Source: Macrolepiota albuminosa (lineage: Eukaryota; Basidiomycota; Agaricomycetes; Agaricales; Agaricaceae). Taken from it: 64,000 bases of DNA. The notes under the pieces are model-generated. The model was not told where the DNA came from and made no database searches. It was given only the letters and a program-made list of their open reading frames with translations. Position numbers and translations under genes: made by a program. The DNA lies in assembly GCA_027475525.1 (NCBI GenBank), contig JAMWFC010000049.1:3766947-3830946 (forward strand), given 5' to 3'. Positions 7,984 to 17,457 of the stretch are shown here, piece by piece (position 1 is the stretch's first letter; each line of letters opens with the position of its first letter).

Positions 7984-10900
7984 TCATGGAGAGTCCTTGC
8001 GTTTCTCCGTAGTGCGATGACGTCGCAGACGATTATCAATGTCGTCTGCTGTAGCTCGCTTGGCTGGGATCACTTTCCCATTCACTAGCACCTGAGAATG
8101 GTCAAAGTCTAATATGACTTTGTTACGCCGCATGAATGGCGTTCCCAGTATCATGTCGTAGCGATCGAAGTTCGCTACATCCATGTATTCACGGCTACGT
8201 GAGCCCGGCGTTTGGACATTCACATTTGTCCCGTATTGCACCATGGCTCGGCTCCCTACGGTGCCCAGCTGTAACGCCAATGGCGTATCCAACTCCTGCA
8301 CGGATATTCCGTACACATGGGCGAACTGGGGCATTATGCCCGATGTGGTACTCCCAGAGTCCCATAGGGTCCATGCCTTGTGGCCGTCTACGTCCACATA
8401 CGAGACCAGGCACTCCTTGTCTGCTCGCTTCAATGTAGGGCGCTGCAAAGTGCCCTCTGCACGACGAAGGGTCACCTTCTTCATCCGAACTACGTTATTC
8501 CGTTCGGGATCATTTGTGGACGGCCAATCCGTCATCGCCGCTAGGCACTCAGAGTCGCTGTCGCGACTGTAATACTCATTGTCGTAGACGTCGTCATATA
8601 CGTCGACTGTGACGTACTCCTCCCCCTCCACGACCACACTCTTGGGCTCGGCGCCCGATGCCTCCTCTGGGGGCTCCTGGTCGTTTGTGGGGTTCTCTGC
8701 CTCAGAATCGGCAGATACGTCTCCGTCACTCCCACTCGCGGCTGCAGTATGTGCAGCTCGAAGGTGGGCGCGGGGTGCATACCCCTTCCTCAGGGGTCCT
8801 GGCTTCGCAGGGCAGTTGGTAGCGTAGTGGCCTGGTTGGCCACACGCGAAACAAGTCCCCGTCTGACCTGGTGGGTTGGCCGGTTTAAAGTCCGGCCTTG
8901 ATTTAGGACGTTCTCCGTCCGGCGCCCGTTCTGGGCGTGGGCGGCTCCGCCCTCGGTTTGCAACAGGGGTCTTGCGTACAACAAACCGCGTGTTGCGGTC
9001 ACGATCCAGATCGGTCTTCTTGGCCAGGAAGGTCCCCACATGCTGACCCCGTGAGGGCGTCCCACCAGGCGGTAGTCGCCTGGATCCCCCTTTGTGTCCA
9101 CTACGATGTTCGTAGTGGTTAGCAGTCTTCAGCGACTGCTCATACCGGATGGCATATGCCACGAATTCTTCCACATCGTTGACTTCTGGGGACAAGCCGT
9201 CCTCACGTATCAAATAGCGGCGCATCTCCGCTGGAATGCCATCCAAGAACGTTTCGAGCATTGTATACCCGTCTGGGTATACTGCCATGTTCTGGGCATG
9301 GTCATTAAGGGTATCATAGAACCCTTGTACTCCCAACTTCTCGGTGTACTTGGCGGACTGGAAGTCCCGCCTTGCATCCTGGAGCGTTGAGGGGTGTACG
9401 AATCGATCGTACAGTCCTGTAAGGACTCCTTTAAACGTCCAGTCATATTGGACACGGTTGACGTGCAGTACTGCCCGTCGAAACCATCCCATGGCCTCTC
9501 CAGCCAAGAACTCAGGCAGAACGAAAATTCGTTCTCGGTCCATACGGTCACCTCCGTATAAGCACATGGCAAGATGGGTGCATACATCCATCGCCCAATC
9601 TTCCAGGTCGCTGAACTTGGACGCGCCTGTATAGGCGCGAATGTGCCTACTGTCTGCTTTACGCAGCTTCACTCCGTCTGGTAACCGTAAGGTTACGCCC
9701 AGGGCATCATCGACTACTCGATGCAGGCGATCGTGCATGGCTTCACGATGCATTCGGATGGCTTCCCGCTGACCCGGGGATCTAGTCGCCAAATCAGCGG
9801 CTTGGGGAAGTGACTTTCCCCGTCCACCTTGCGGGGGACGTCCCGAGCCTCCTCGACTGTGGGCATAATTGCCCTCGTCTCGAGGAATCGACCTAGGGCC
9901 GTCATCCCGGCCGTTACCAGGGACATCACGTCTCGTGGCGCCATCTCGATCGAGGAAGTCTCCTCGATCATGATCATTGCGCCGCCCTGGACCTGGAGAA
10001 GCTTGATTCTCCTGACCCTGCGTGACGAATTGACGACGCATCTCGTCAATGGGCTTAGTGCCCTCAAATACGATGCCCTGATCGTCTATAAGGGACTGTC
10101 CCTTAGTCCTGAGGTCGCCATTGCGCATACGTTGGTACGCGACTCTGTCGCTCAACGTTTCGGCCATGGGCACGCGCGGCATCACAGATGCCTCGCTTTC
10201 CACTTTGAGCACAGTGCTATTGTGCCCATCCGGACCTGACATATCTGTCCTACGGTCATGGTTACGCATGTGCGGGGGCTCCTCACGCCACCCTTGTCCT
10301 GCTGGAGTATAAAAAGTACTCACCGGTCTTACCTCGGGCACTTCTTGCGCCCGTGCTAGTGCCTCCACTAGCTCGATTCCGACGTCTTGATTGCGTCGTG
10401 CCGAGCATTCCTCGGACGTGTGGCTCCAGGGGGTCGAGACCCCCGATTGCCGTGTGGCCTTACGCTGCACATACATTTGCAGCTCCATAGTGAGCACTCT
10501 CACCATTAAATCAGTATATTTCGTACTGAATACATTGGGCACTTCGTGCCCTTGTCGCCTAAGTGCTACTATATGGGCTGACGCGTAGCGCTCGAGTCGC
10601 GCTTGGGTGGTGTATTTCATCACCTCTGGGTGCAAGTCCCAGAACACCCGCAAGCGCACGGTGTACGCGGTTTTCAGCCGCTGTTCCTCTGCTCCGGCGT
10701 CGTCGTCACTTGACGACTCCATCACCTCCTCTGGAAGCTCTACAACCTCCGGAGCTTCCTCCACTGCTGGTGTGCGCGGAAATCGATCTTCCGCGCTGTA
10801 TCCTTCAGGCCTTGCAGCCTCCTCCGGTACCTCTTCTAAGCGGGCTTCCGCTACTTTAGCAGGCATTGGCCCCGCTGTGGACCGCCTGGTCCCACTGCTC

Positions 10901-11295
10901 CGGCTCGTAGGGAGGGCTCTCCCAGTCCGTACTGACGACTCGGCATCTCCTGGGGCGCCATAGGCGCCGGTTGACTGTCGGCCGTCCTGTGGAGGTCCTT
11001 TGGAAGCCAGTCGGCTAGACCGTCGCGGTCCTCCTGGCAGCTGCGTAACTGGGGGCGTTAATCCCCCGGGCATCTTGTCCTGGAGGCGTTGCGGGCCGTC
11101 CTGTTGTGAGCTTTCAGCTCTCCGGGCCTCGCTCTCATTCCCGGCTAGGTCGGTACTCTGACCTCGGTCTCGAGCCTTGGGTCTTACCTGACCCGCATTG
11201 GACGCTGACGCGTCCTGGATGTCTGCTGGGTCTCCCCGTAGATCGTGGGCATTTCGCCCGCCGTCAGTGGGCGCTGCAAGTATGGGATTACTCAT
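7984..11295 (-). CDS. gag: Chromovirus gag and aspartic protease
   Basis: I chose the ATG at 11295 (MSNPIL); the frame is open upstream but only from a TTG. Residues 1-530 are polar and Arg/Pro/Glu-rich. Residues ~550-740 hold the gag core (DWAMDVC, a GVLTGLYDRFVHPST block, AVYPDGYTMLETFLDGIP). A CCHC zinc knuckle CFACGQPGHYATNC is near 815. The retroviral-type protease is near 975 (LWDSGSTTSG) with a later LGTPFMR turn. The core is recognisably shared with the decayed gag at 30,379-32,625. Gag packages RNA; protease matures the polyprotein. Confidence 0.9.
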   Translation of the reverse strand: MSNPILAAPTDGGRNAHDLRGDPADIQDASASNAGQVRPKARDRGQSTDLAGNESEARRAESSQQDGPQRLQDKMPGGLTPPVTQLPGGPRRSSRLASKGPPQDGRQSTGAYGAPGDAESSVRTGRALPTSRSSGTRRSTAGPMPAKVAEARLEEVPEEAARPEGYSAEDRFPRTPAVEEAPEVVELPEEVMESSSDDDAGAEEQRLKTAYTVRLRVFWDLHPEVMKYTTQARLERYASAHIVALRRQGHEVPNVFSTKYTDLMVRVLTMELQMYVQRKATRQSGVSTPWSHTSEECSARRNQDVGIELVEALARAQEVPEVRPVSTFYTPAGQGWREEPPHMRNHDRRTDMSGPDGHNSTVLKVESEASVMPRVPMAETLSDRVAYQRMRNGDLRTKGQSLIDDQGIVFEGTKPIDEMRRQFVTQGQENQASPGPGRRNDHDRGDFLDRDGATRRDVPGNGRDDGPRSIPRDEGNYAHSRGGSGRPPQGGRGKSLPQAADLATRSPGQREAIRMHREAMHDRLHRVVDDALGVTLRLPDGVKLRKADSRHIRAYTGASKFSDLEDWAMDVCTHLAMCLYGGDRMDRERIFVLPEFLAGEAMGWFRRAVLHVNRVQYDWTFKGVLTGLYDRFVHPSTLQDARRDFQSAKYTEKLGVQGFYDTLNDHAQNMAVYPDGYTMLETFLDGIPAEMRRYLIREDGLSPEVNDVEEFVAYAIRYEQSLKTANHYEHRSGHKGGSRRLPPGGTPSRGQHVGTFLAKKTDLDRDRNTRFVVRKTPVANRGRSRPRPERAPDGERPKSRPDFKPANPPGQTGTCFACGQPGHYATNCPAKPGPLRKGYAPRAHLRAAHTAAASGSDGDVSADSEAENPTNDQEPPEEASGAEPKSVVVEGEEYVTVDVYDDVYDNEYYSRDSDSECLAAMTDWPSTNDPERNNVVRMKKVTLRRAEGTLQRPTLKRADKECLVSYVDVDGHKAWTLWDSGSTTSGIMPQFAHVYGISVQELDTPLALQLGTVGSRAMVQYGTNVNVQTPGSRSREYMDVANFDRYDMILGTPFMRRNKVILDFDHSQVLVNGKVIPAKRATADDIDNRLRRHRTTEKRKDSP

Positions 11296-11426
11296 CGATC
11301 CCCTGTTTGAAATTTGCACGGTGTGGCTGTGCAAGAAGCTCGAGAAGCTGATAGAGTTCTGTCAACGAACTCAACGACTGACGTCGGATGCTAGGCAATA
11401 GATCCTAGCTGGCGGATTCAAAAAAA

Positions 11427-11660
11427 TGTAACGAAGTTACAGGATTTGTGGGAGCTTAGTGTGCACACAACACTGAATCAGACCAGACCGGTCTATTGAC
11501 AATGTAGTTTACAACAAAATAAGCTGCTTTGTAAGCAGCTGAATAACTAATTATATACGAATGTAAATAAATATTATATTATAATAAATATAATATAATA
11601 TGTACTAATATACAGTAAGTAACGCTATGTGGCCAACGCCACATAGCGGACTACGCTACA
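11427..11660 (-). repeat. 5' LTR of chromovirus A
   Basis: The LTR is identical to 457-690 and is followed by the TGAGA duplication at 11661-11665. On the minus strand the first internal bases are TTTTTTGAATCCGCC. They do not start with the usual TGG of a tRNA primer site, so the primer is unclear and self-priming is possible. Confidence 0.95.
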
Positions 11661-11752
11661 TGAGATTAGCAAAAAATGCCAAAAAACACTTGTCCGAAAT
11701 TTTTCCCGCTACTTTTGAGGTGGCCAAATTTTTTGGCCCAATTTACAAGAAT

Positions 11753-12153
11753 CTATGTGCCTAAGAGAGCCTCAAGATGCATCATCGCAGACTGAGATAC
11801 TGCTCGATGACCCTTCTGTTTGCGAACTGCCCATGCCACGGCCTTTCCCTTCAAGCCCAGACGATAAGCGCTCATAAATCGCCAAGTTCGGTTTATGAAT
11901 TTCTTGATGACATCCGTGGGACATGCATCAAGTGCTTCAAACGCAGCCATCTTTGCATCTTCAAATGTTTTTTAGGCTTCTCTCTGTACCTGTACTTTGC
12001 CCATCCCCAATACTGAAGAATTGAGTATTGAGAGGATGATATGAAGGTAAAGTAAAGACTCACCATCTCAATGGGATTCAACTCACAATGAAACTTGAGA
12101 AGGAAAATACATTCATGTCCGGCATTTTTTATCACTGTCTCGAGCCTTGACAC
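11753..12153 (-). pseudogene. C-terminal fragment of a Tc1/mariner-type transposase
   Basis: Minus-strand exons join across a 51-nt intron (12013-12063; GTGAGT...CTTCAG) to give FHCELNPIEM followed by YWGWAKYRYRE. Then come an LDACPTDVIKKFINRTWRF block and an AWAVRKQKGHRAVSQSAMM end. I recognise this from basidiomycete DDE transposases. FHCELNPIE is the region of the last catalytic acid (N-P-I-E). The N-terminal two thirds are missing; the sequence between 12,160 and 12,570 is AT-rich with no continuing frame. The fragment lies inside the TA-flanked element and is presumably what remains of its own transposase. Confidence 0.7.
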
Positions 12154-12575
12154 TTGATTTGCGAAATCATCCTGCTTGATGTCCTGGTCTTTTTATTTCA
12201 AAGGCCTGAAGTGTTATATGAGTTTTTAGCCCGCTTTCCCTTTGTCATCAAGGTGAACAGATAGCAAAAGTTGAAATTTTTTGTTGTTTGGGTCGCTATC
12301 AAAACTTTTTTTTGTGTCACTTTGATCATTCTGACCCTGAAAATATTACCGGAAACCATCTTTGTTAGATGAAAGGAGCCAATTGCCATATTTTTTGTAA
12401 TTTTAGCTATTTTTTTAAGGGGCTGGCCAAATTTTTGAGGTCAAAAAATCAAAGCTACGATTGAGCAAAATGTGCTCGATAATTTGATGTCTAAGGAGTC
12501 TAAATAACACATTTTTACAGTTTCCCTGACTTTCCATTCATTGTGGCCGGTGCCTCAGTGGAGTCAGTTTGTTTG

Positions 12576-12599
12576 GTAGGGTTTGCTTGTCCTCGACTG
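12576..12599 (+). repeat. Right terminal inverted repeat of the Tc1/mariner-like element
   Basis: This arm is the exact reverse complement of 382-405 and is followed by TA at 12600-12601. That restores the pre-insertion site of the RT relic. Confidence 0.85.
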
Positions 12600-12601
12600 T
12601 A

Positions 12602-12760
12602 TCTCTCGGCGAATGTAGATTTGTGGTTCCGAAGTTTGTAGGTCCATGGAATTATTTGTCATTGATTGTGTGGGCGCTCAACGTACTTGTGCATCTCTCA
12701 CCTGTTTACGTTCATGAGTGTTGTGTTGGTAGTGTGATAAACGGATGGTGAGAGGTGATA
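12602..12760 (-). pseudogene. Reverse-transcriptase-like relic, 5' part
   Basis: Joined across the TA to 380, the minus strand gives a frame containing FHGPTNFGT then SPRD before RTIPLHSSQW. FP..(F/W)GT is, from memory, a block just upstream in DIRS-like RTs. A stop lies a few codons further up and material seems missing, so the relic was already decaying before the transposon arrived. Confidence 0.35.
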
Positions 12761-13929
12761 TCATTCCCGCTCATCAGTATATTAAAAATTGACGACATGT
12801 GACATCACAGAAGAAGAGAAATCATAGTATGGTCGACGTGCATGGTCAGGTCATTTTTTGGCATTTAGACCGCCTGCGTTTGGTTCTGAATGTAAGAAAT
12901 AGTTGTGGACAGGTGTAGGCGGCAGGCTGGAAAAATCAATTGGCCGTTATGAGTGCATACAAGTCCCCAGAGATATATAGGTACCTCAGAAACGAAGCGA
13001 GGGTCTGCTTAGAATGAGAAATAGGTTTGAGGTGTTCGGCGCTGGAGATTGCGAGAGCGCAAGAGATCGAAGCGGAGCGTGATTTCTCGAGAAAATGTGA
13101 ATAACTTCGCTCCAAATTGAGCGCTAAAGGTATATGGACCGATAACTGAATTTTCTTTCTTCATATTCTTCTGAATACTGACTAGATCACCTGCTTAGCT
13201 TTTGGCACCAGGAAGTTTCTACATCTCACGCTATGCCTCTCTATCACGAGTTAGTCCGCTTTATTCTACATCTCCAACGAATTCTTGAGATAGTCTTATC
13301 AAACGAACGTCTCCAGTTTTCTTTTCCCGAGCCGTGATCACAGGCAGACGAGGATCTTGATGCGAAAAATTGCACAGAAGGATGTCGCAACTCACGACCG
13401 CCCATCATTCACCACGAACACATCGCCATAGACACCTGACGCAAGACTAACAATACGGAGACGCCAAGGTGTTCAAGTATCCTTAGAGAATCCTCAGAGC
13501 AGCAGAAGTACGTGGAAAACGGTCTCAATAATGAGTGCGCCAGTAATGGGCAAAGAAACATGCAAGGATGAGAGAGAGAGAGATGTTTGTGAACCCGCTT
13601 TTGAAGCTAGAGGTAAGAGAAACTAGCCTCAGGGATTTTTGCCTCGAATTACTTACGTCATCCCTCACTGATGTTTACCATCACCACAAGTCGACACCTG
13701 CTGATACTGATGTAATCTCAGGTCCGAGAGGACCAATGGTGGGATAAGGTATGTATACAGACTCGCCACATCTTTGATGATAAATTCAATCTATTGCCAA
13801 GTTCATTTGCGGGGTATCTAGTACTGATTCACACTTACTCATTGACGAGCAATTGTACATCAACAAGGCGGTGCTGTTGCACACTGGGCTGCCTTCCCAC
13901 TTGCATCGGTTCAGCGATCACCGGTGGCC
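12761..13929. other. Region upstream of the G-alpha gene, no gene seen
   Basis: No coding frame is convincing. A short GA microsatellite lies near 13,571-13,584. The promoter of the plus-strand G-alpha gene must lie here, but I see no clear TATA box next to the start. Confidence 0.5.
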
Positions 13930-16244
13930 ATGTGTGGATGCATTTCGACAACTGACAGAGAGCAGAAGGCGAGGTCGGCCGCGATTGACAGGCAGATCGA
14001 AGAGGACGCGAAGAAGTATAAGCGGGAGTGCAAGATCCTGTTACTAGGTGTGTGTCGTCTGCCACGTCGCCACCTATTCATCTCTAACTGCCTCTTTGAA
14101 CAGGTTCCGGCGAGTCCGGGAAGAGCACTATCGTCAAGCAGATGAAGATCATTCACCATGGGTTCTCACAGGCCGAGCTTGAGGCTTACCGACCCGTTGT
14201 ATATAAGAACGTCCTTGATTCTGCCCACGGTGTTCTCGTCTACATGCGTAGCCTGCGCATGGACTGCGCATCCCTCCGGAACGCCATGCTCGCGGACAAG
14301 ATTCTCGCGTACCGTGCGACGGGAATCAAGGCAAGCTCAACGAGTCATCTACCCTCAACGTTGGGCCAGGCGAGGAGGAGGAGGGTCAAGGGGATGGAAC
14401 TGGGTGAGGATAACCCAGAGGAAGAAGCGTTAAATGACGAGGCCGATGAGAGGCTGAAAGGGAAGGAGGAAGATGATGCGTGGTTTGCACCAGAAATTGC
14501 AGAGGCGATAAATCAGGTGTGGAAGGATGAGACATTTCAGAAGATTATGGATGACCATACGAGCAATTTTTATCTCATGGATTCCGCCAGCTAGTGAGTT
14601 CGATCTCTAAAAAGTTTGATTTCCACTTATAATTTCAATTTATGTAGCTTCTTTTCTGAGATTCTACGAATAGGCATGCCTGGATACATTCCCAACGAGA
14701 CTGACGTCCTTCGTGCACGAAAAAAGACGTTTGGGATATCTGAGGAGCGGTTTTTGATGGATACCCTATCGTGAGCGGCCCTCTCGTTCTTCCGTCTTCC
14801 TTCATTATTATCCTGCCTGTCATGCCTCCTGTACCTGCTACATTGTACCAGCTTTGTGTTGTCTTGGTCACTTATTTCCCTTTGCTCCTCATCCCTTGGT
14901 CTCCCTTCCTTGAACAAACGAATTCTTCATTTCTTACGCTCACTACCAGCGTCTCCTATCTCCGCGACCTAACTATATATGCTTTCTTTCTTCCTTCTTC
15001 TGACCAGCCCCTTCATTCTCTGCTTGTCTACTTGTCACATCCCTTTCTCCGCTCGTAAGATGCTAATCGCCATTCTACTTCAAGAATTCACATGTTCGAC
15101 GTTGGCGGTCAATGATCCGAGCGGAAGAAGTGGATCTACTGTTTCGAGAGTGTGACGAGTATTATTTTTTGTACAGCACTGAGTGAGTACGATCAGGTCC
15201 TGTTGGAGGAGAAATCGCAGGTGGGTATTGAGCCCTTTGTTGGGTATAATTATGCTTGATCTGTTCCCGTGTGATTCTATGTTTTCCGTTTGTCTCGTCG
15301 TTTTTTCGTTTCTTATCACTATGGATCCTTCTGTCGACATCGTCTACCCGTTCATGAGGCCTCGATGGGTACTCTTGTTTGGATTCGGTCTGTCTGCAGT
15401 CTTATCCATTGACCCACGTTTCTTTCTACTGGTCTTGCAATTGTCAATTTTGTTTCTTTTTATTCAAATTCGTGCCATTATTGTGCGTCGGGACTCGTGG
15501 GCCAGGTGTGCTGTAGCTTCATTTGAAATCGTGTCTTTGACCTATCCACGCCACGATTTTTACGCTTGAAACTACTTTCTTTGTTCGGCCCTATTGTTTC
15601 GCTTTCTTTTTCCCTGCACGTCGTCTTTATTTTTCATTCACCTCGACTTGATACTTTCTTTTGGAAGCTACGTTCCTTTTCCCATTCAACGTTGCTGACT
15701 TCCATTTCTCTGACAGAACCGAATGAGGGAATCACTGTATCTCTTCGAGTCCGTCATCAACTCTCGGTGGTTCCTTCGTACATCAATGATATTATTCTTG
15801 AATAAGATTGACGTATTCAAGGTGAAGCTGCCCAAGGTGCGTTTTCAAGCCGCTCCTTTTTTCGTTCGACTGCCGTCTTTATTCTGTGAATTTTCACATT
15901 TTGTACCGATGTATGGTCTCTGTTCATGCAGATGCCGCTGCATAAATTCTTCCCCGAGTACACGGGTGGCGCAGATATCAACAAGGCTGCAAAGTACATC
16001 CTTTGGAAGTTTATGCAGACAAACAGGATGAATTTGAGTGTGTATCCTCAGTAAGTCGTCTCTTAGTCTCGTCATCTCGTCATTTTGTGTATCCTTCGAG
16101 TCCTTTATTTTGGCAACGTAAAATGGCGCAGAGTAGTGCTGTTTCCATGCTAAATACTTTTGTCGTCGTGATTTTACCCTGGTCAATGCATCTGTCGTTG
16201 CCGTACACCTTCTCATCTGTTTGTCTATGATCTATCGAACCCGT

Positions 16245-17246
16245 TGTAGTACTTGGTAGAAGTATTACTTGATAGTTCTGGGGCTTGCTAGTATAGAATA
16301 TGACCTTGAATTCACACTGATTTTGACGGTGAAAGAGATAATTATGATCTTGAATGCGTTTAATAATTTTGCAAAACGCCGAGGTTTTGAGGAATTATAA
16401 TATTGAATGAGAATAATAATATTCCCACAAGTCGAGGTTTCTTAACAAACTCCGGCCTAAGCGATTCACTCCCTGGGAATCACCGAGCCTTTGCCTATCA
16501 ATTGCCTGTCTATTCTCTACTAAACTTGGGCTATTTATACTGTTTTTCTGGTGCACAGACCACTATCTACATATGACTCTTTGTCGGAAACTCTCCAACT
16601 TCCAGAACGTATTTGATAGTCCAATTTCCCTTTTGGGAGGCCTGTTTCAGTGCCACCCGTTCCACCATTCAACTTCTTGTTCCGCCATTCTTCCGGATGT
16701 TTTGGATTGCCACTTCCCCATTTGCTTGAGCTCCATTTAGCATGATCTCCTTCATAGATCCTTCTTTCCTCTTTTAGCGCCTCCCTGCATCCCCTACTTC
16801 TTTCCTTTTCCCCTCCTTGTTGTCAAATCGAACATTGACTGATTTGACGATGAAATTGAGAATTATAATATTGAATGAATATAATAATTTCCCAATTTCA
16901 TCCTATTCCGTCCATTGCCGAACATTGACTGATTTGATGATGAAATTGAGGAATTATAATATTGAATGAGAATAATAATTCCCCAATTCCATCCTATTCC
17001 GTCCACTCTGCCAGCTTCCATGCTTCCCCTCCCCATTACAGTGGTTAGACTATTGTTGAGCTGATAGTTTGAACTGGTTCCTGCCTGTTGTTCTGTACTT
17101 TTCTGTGTATTTGTTGGGATGTTTTCGGAGATGGTTATTTGTTGAGACTGCTACCAGGAGGCTTACAGTTTTCAGCCCATATTTAAATGTTTATTTTGAC
17201 TTCTGGTGCATGGTGTGTCCCTGACTGCTGGTACAGCGTCGTATCA
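16245..17246 (-). repeat. 3' LTR of family B
   Basis: The 1,002-bp LTR matches 26232-27233. It contains three copies of a motif around GAATTATAATATTGAATGA (near 16,392, 16,860 and 16,944). It also has an internal duplication of about 80 bp beginning CGAACATTGACTGATTTGA (near 16,831 and 16,918). Confidence 0.93.
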
Positions 17247-17259
17247 TCTCCCCCCCACC
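17247..17259 (-). promoter_or_regulatory. Polypurine tract of family B
   Basis: On the minus strand GGTGGGGGGGAGA directly precedes the 3' LTR start TGATACG. The truncated copy has a matching arrangement (GTGGGGGAGG before TGATACG at 57030). Confidence 0.75.
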
Positions 17260-17457
17260 AAATAAAGACTGTCCTCAGTCATTCACAATTCCAGATTAGG
17301 TCAAGTTCCATTTCTCTGCCATCATATCAAAATTTTCGTCCAGCCCTCCTGCAAGGTTTGTAGGTTTCTTTTGCATGTTTTTGCCGTCCTCCCTGTCACC
17401 TCAAAGGCCATTTAAACCCCTCCTATCATCCCCTACATCCCTAGTTCACCATCCCCC

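Larger units (their letters stand above)
457..11660 (-). mobile_element. Complete Ty3/gypsy chromovirus (family A)
   Basis: The 11,204-bp element has two identical 234-bp LTRs (457-690, 11427-11660; TG...CA ends) and a 5-bp target duplication TGAGA at 452-456 and 11661-11665, so insertion is recent. It reads on the minus strand: gag with a zinc knuckle and protease, then RT, RNase H, integrase and a C-terminal chromodomain, then a third long ORF of unknown function. Gag and pol share one frame, interrupted by TGA codons at 7984-7986 and 7711-7713. A G-rich polypurine tract lies against the 3' LTR. The coding region is unusually dense in perfect short hairpins (see findings). It sits inside the Tc1/mariner-like element. 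Confidence 0.95.
382..12599 (-). mobile_element. Tc1/mariner-like DNA transposon, split by an LTR retrotransposon
   Basis: Positions 382-405 and 12576-12599 are perfect 24-bp inverted repeats beginning CAGTCGAGGACAAGC, and each end is flanked by TA (380-381 and 12600-12601), the target duplication of the Tc1/mariner/IS630 superfamily. Subtracting the nested chromovirus (457-11,660 plus a 5-bp duplication) leaves about 1.0 kb, too short for an autonomous element. The right part holds the C-terminal piece of an intron-containing transposase on the minus strand (11,753-12,153). It is probably an internally deleted copy. Its insertion site is an RT relic, whose frame is read on both sides. Confidence 0.75.

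Noticed and set aside
14771..15084. Pyrimidine-rich plus-strand ORFs within G-alpha introns
   Set aside because: They fall in introns 3 and 4, have low-complexity Ser/Leu/Phe composition and no start or domain support.
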